Positions 61,894 through 64,000 of a stretch of 64,000 nucleotides of DNA are shown in pieces (positions within the stretch are counted from its first letter, which is position 1; each line of letters starts with the position of its first letter). Under the pieces are notes generated by a model that was given only the letters and a program-made list of their open reading frames with translations, was not told where the DNA came from and searched no databases. The stretch comes from Massilia pinisoli (GTDB lineage Bacteria; Pseudomonadota; Gammaproteobacteria; Burkholderiales; Burkholderiaceae_D). The position numbers and the translations under genes were made by a program. The stretch is taken from positions 244,458 through 308,457 of the forward strand of contig NZ_JANUGW010000006.1 in the NCBI RefSeq assembly GCF_024753285.1, in the 5' to 3' direction.

Positions 61894-63696
61894 TCACGTT
61901 GCCAGCCGTGTGAAGCCGTCGTCGGTCCACGCTTCGCTGCCCACGCCGTGGCGCACGAAGAACAGGCCGTCCGGATCGTACTTCTGTTTGACGCGTGCGA
62001 GGCGCGGATAGTTGGCGCCCCAGAACGCGGTCTGCCAGTCCTGCTGGAAGTAATCGCTTTCCGACACATACGAACCGGCGCCCGGCGCCACCGCGAGCAG
62101 CGCATCCATCGCGCGGGCGATCGCCTGCGCGCGGGTGCGGCCGCGCGGTGCGTCGACGGCATCGCCCGGCATGCCGGGGAAGTGCGGCCCGTCGCCGCCC
62201 GCGATGATCGCCAGTGCGAAGGCGTCCGTCACGGCCGGGTTGGTCGCGGTGTCGCGCGCGGCCGCGATGGCCTCGGCCGGTGCGCCGGCCAGCCCCTTGT
62301 TGAAGTGCAGCCCGACGCTCCAGTGCCGGCTGGCCTGGAACAGTGCGGTGGCGAGGCTCGCGCGGCGCGGTGCGTCGAGCAGGGATGCCGGCAGCCATGC
62401 CGACTTGTAGCCGTGGATGAACCAGCCCTCCTGTTCCGTGTCGCCCTTCCAGATCACGTGGTGCGCGGGTGCACCGGGACGCGGGTCGGCGACCATGAAG
62501 CCCGGTGCGTGCTCGCGGAAGAATGCGGCGTCCCACATGTGGCGCGCGGGCAGCGCGAGCACCTGGAACGGTTTCTCGAACGTATAGCCGGATTGCGCGC
62601 GCAGCCAGTCGAGCAGCGGCGCCCACGTGCGTGCCGCACCGGCCTCGTCGAGGTCCTGGAACACCATCGAGACGTCGACGGTGTTGTCGCCGTGGAGGGA
62701 AATCTGTTCGCCCCAGTGCGGGTTGAACAGCGCCGTCGCATAGAACTCGACGAGCTTGCCGAGCAGTGCGCGGAACGCGGCATCGTCGGCTGCGCGTACC
62801 TTGCAGAGCACGGCGCCGAACATGGCGGGCAGCTCGCGCGTGCGCAGCGTGAGCCGCGTGACGATGCCGACGCTGCCGCCGCCGCCGCCCTTCAAGGCCC
62901 AGAACAGGTCCGGGTTCGTGCATGCGTTGGCGATACGGACCTGGCCATCGGCCGTCACGACTTCCGCCTCCAGCAGGCCGGCGGCCGCCGTGCCGTAGCG
63001 CTTCGAAAAGCTGCCGAAGCCGCCGCTCTGCACGAGCCCCGCCACGCCGACGGTCGTGCACCCGCCGCCCTGCACGTAGCGGCCGGCGCGCGTCGTCACG
63101 GCATCGTAGGCGTCGATCCACATGGCGCCCGCGCCCAGCATGACGGCCGGCTGCGGCGCGGCGCCGCAGTTGTGCACGACGAACGCGGGGTCCACGCGCA
63201 CGTCGTTCATGTGCCGCGTCCAGACGAGCAGCGAGTCCGGCGCGTCCGACGTTCCCTGGTAACTGTGGCCGCCGCCCTTGACGACGAGGCGCAGGTTGTG
63301 GGCGCGCGCGAAATCGACGGCGGCGACCACGTCCGCCGTCGTGCGCGCGGCGACGGCGTACGCGCTCGGCTGCGACGACCACGCGTCGAGCCAGCCGCTC
63401 GTGTGCGTGAAGTTCGGCTGGTCGCCCACGTCGAAGCCGTTCTTCAGGCGGGCGAGGGCGGTGGCGCAGGCGGAGCTGTCCGCACCGGCGGCGCAGCGGG
63501 CGAACGGCGCGTCGAGCTTGACGAGGCGGCCGCCCACGTCGCGCTTCAATTCATCCCATGCGGCGGCCGACGGCCAGCCGGGGTCACCCGGGCGCACGCG
63601 TGCGCGGCGTGCTGGCGCGGCCCACGCCAGGTTCGATGGAAGGGCCAGCGCGAACGGCAGTGCCGTCGCCGCCTTCAGAAGGGATCGTCGTTTCAT
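61894..63696 (-). CDS. Secreted BBE-type FAD-linked oxidoreductase
   Basis: The 600-residue flavoprotein has a twin-arginine-like signal (KRRSLLKAATALPFALALPS) and a PCMH FAD-binding domain. His in KGGGHSY (about residue 144) and Cys in GGGCTTVGVAG (about residue 213) are the two residues that bind FAD covalently in berberine-bridge-type enzymes. The BBE domain ends with NYPRLARVKQKYDPDGLF. These enzymes oxidise sugars, alcohols or plant-type substrates with oxygen. GGAGATG lies before the ATG at 63696. It is convergent with the tubulin-like operon and belongs to a separate unit. Confidence 0.88.
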   Translation of the reverse strand: MKRRSLLKAATALPFALALPSNLAWAAPARRARVRPGDPGWPSAAAWDELKRDVGGRLVKLDAPFARCAAGADSSACATALARLKNGFDVGDQPNFTHTSGWLDAWSSQPSAYAVAARTTADVVAAVDFARAHNLRLVVKGGGHSYQGTSDAPDSLLVWTRHMNDVRVDPAFVVHNCGAAPQPAVMLGAGAMWIDAYDAVTTRAGRYVQGGGCTTVGVAGLVQSGGFGSFSKRYGTAAAGLLEAEVVTADGQVRIANACTNPDLFWALKGGGGGSVGIVTRLTLRTRELPAMFGAVLCKVRAADDAAFRALLGKLVEFYATALFNPHWGEQISLHGDNTVDVSMVFQDLDEAGAARTWAPLLDWLRAQSGYTFEKPFQVLALPARHMWDAAFFREHAPGFMVADPRPGAPAHHVIWKGDTEQEGWFIHGYKSAWLPASLLDAPRRASLATALFQASRHWSVGLHFNKGLAGAPAEAIAAARDTATNPAVTDAFALAIIAGGDGPHFPGMPGDAVDAPRGRTRAQAIARAMDALLAVAPGAGSYVSESDYFQQDWQTAFWGANYPRLARVKQKYDPDGLFFVRHGVGSEAWTDDGFTRLAT

Positions 63697-64000
63697 CGCA
63701 TCTCCGGGAAAGTCGCCGCATCCTGCGCGGCCGTCGATGGAGACTGTGCCGGACGGTGCGGTCACGTGCCAGCGGAATGTGGCGAATCGGGAGGCGGGCG
63801 GGGCGAAACGGATCTAGGCCGCTGTGCACGAACAGTTCAGTTCGCCACAAGCCCCCTTATGAACGCGAGCGGTTCCGGCGTGAGGTTCCAGCAAATAGTG
63901 TTTGCCACAAAAGCTCGGCGAACGGTTTTGCGTCGGTCGCTTGTAACAATACGGCTTGTCACAGACTGTAGGGGACAAGGGTGCGACAGTCCGCTATCGA
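63697..64000. other. 304-base region at the window's right edge
   Basis: Upstream of the flavoprotein gene I see no gene or RNA. It should contain the promoter of that gene and, on the plus strand, perhaps the promoter of a gene outside the window (TTGTAACAATACGGCTTGTC near 63950). No strong hairpin is visible. Confidence 0.4.

Noticed and set aside
1..64000. CRISPR array
   Set aside because: No regularly spaced direct repeats were seen, and no cas gene is present.

Overview
The window is a 64 kb piece of a GC-rich (roughly two-thirds G+C by eye) betaproteobacterial chromosome. Gene content and style point to the Oxalobacteraceae, most likely Massilia or a close relative (Telluria, Duganella, Pseudoduganella). 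Supporting signs are the paired DUF1800/DUF1501 genes, secreted glycoside hydrolases, a urtABCDE urea transporter, many TonB/RND-type envelope genes and a DUF883 protein. The genus is an inference; there is no rRNA gene to confirm it.

Layout. (1) 1-6124: the right-hand part of an integrative element that entered a tRNA-Thr(CGT) gene. It carries a tyrosine integrase, an AlpA-like regulator, a primase/helicase, a terminase-small-subunit-like protein and an AT-richer HEPN-like gene. This set resembles a phage satellite (PICI/P4-like). (2) 6266-8056: a type VI secretion module of Hcp, an M74-like murein endopeptidase effector and a putative periplasmic immunity protein. (3) 8189-16077: chromate transporter chrA, an alginate-type O-acetylation pair, a DUF883 protein and a secreted BNR-repeat protein. 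(4) 16231-24825: an RND efflux pair behind a DUF3147 gene, the DUF1800/DUF1501 pair, a candidate small RNA and a BsmA-like dioxygenase. (5) 24873-37734: a TonB-dependent receptor with a DUF6702 partner, an M1 peptidase, a diguanylate cyclase, an alpha-amylase, an NmrA-like protein, a HiPIP plus Cyc2-like cytochrome-porin pair, and a GH42 beta-galactosidase. (6) 37860-40614: a hipA/hipB module in reversed order and a PhyH dioxygenase. (7) 40771-52834: a porin and urtABCDE, facing a convergent operon that encodes an M29-type peptidase, a permease-fused hybrid histidine kinase and its LuxR-type response regulator. (8) 52947-61887: a compact operon around a 1241-residue tubulin/FtsZ-like protein with membrane-anchored and zinc-ribbon partners. 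(9) 61894-63696: a secreted BBE-type flavoprotein.

How the genes work together. The porin and Urt proteins form a complete outer- plus inner-membrane path for urea. The neighbouring transporter-kinase is a plausible sensor for urea or a related nitrogen compound. The HiPIP and Cyc2-like pair could move electrons across the outer membrane. The tubulin-like operon (tubulin_2/FtsZ-like protein, a vWA-like membrane protein, two zinc-ribbon proteins, a small membrane protein) is the best candidate for a poorly described system. It fits the idea of a membrane-remodelling machine built around a non-FtsZ tubulin homologue. All assignments come from reading translations and motifs; no database search was run.
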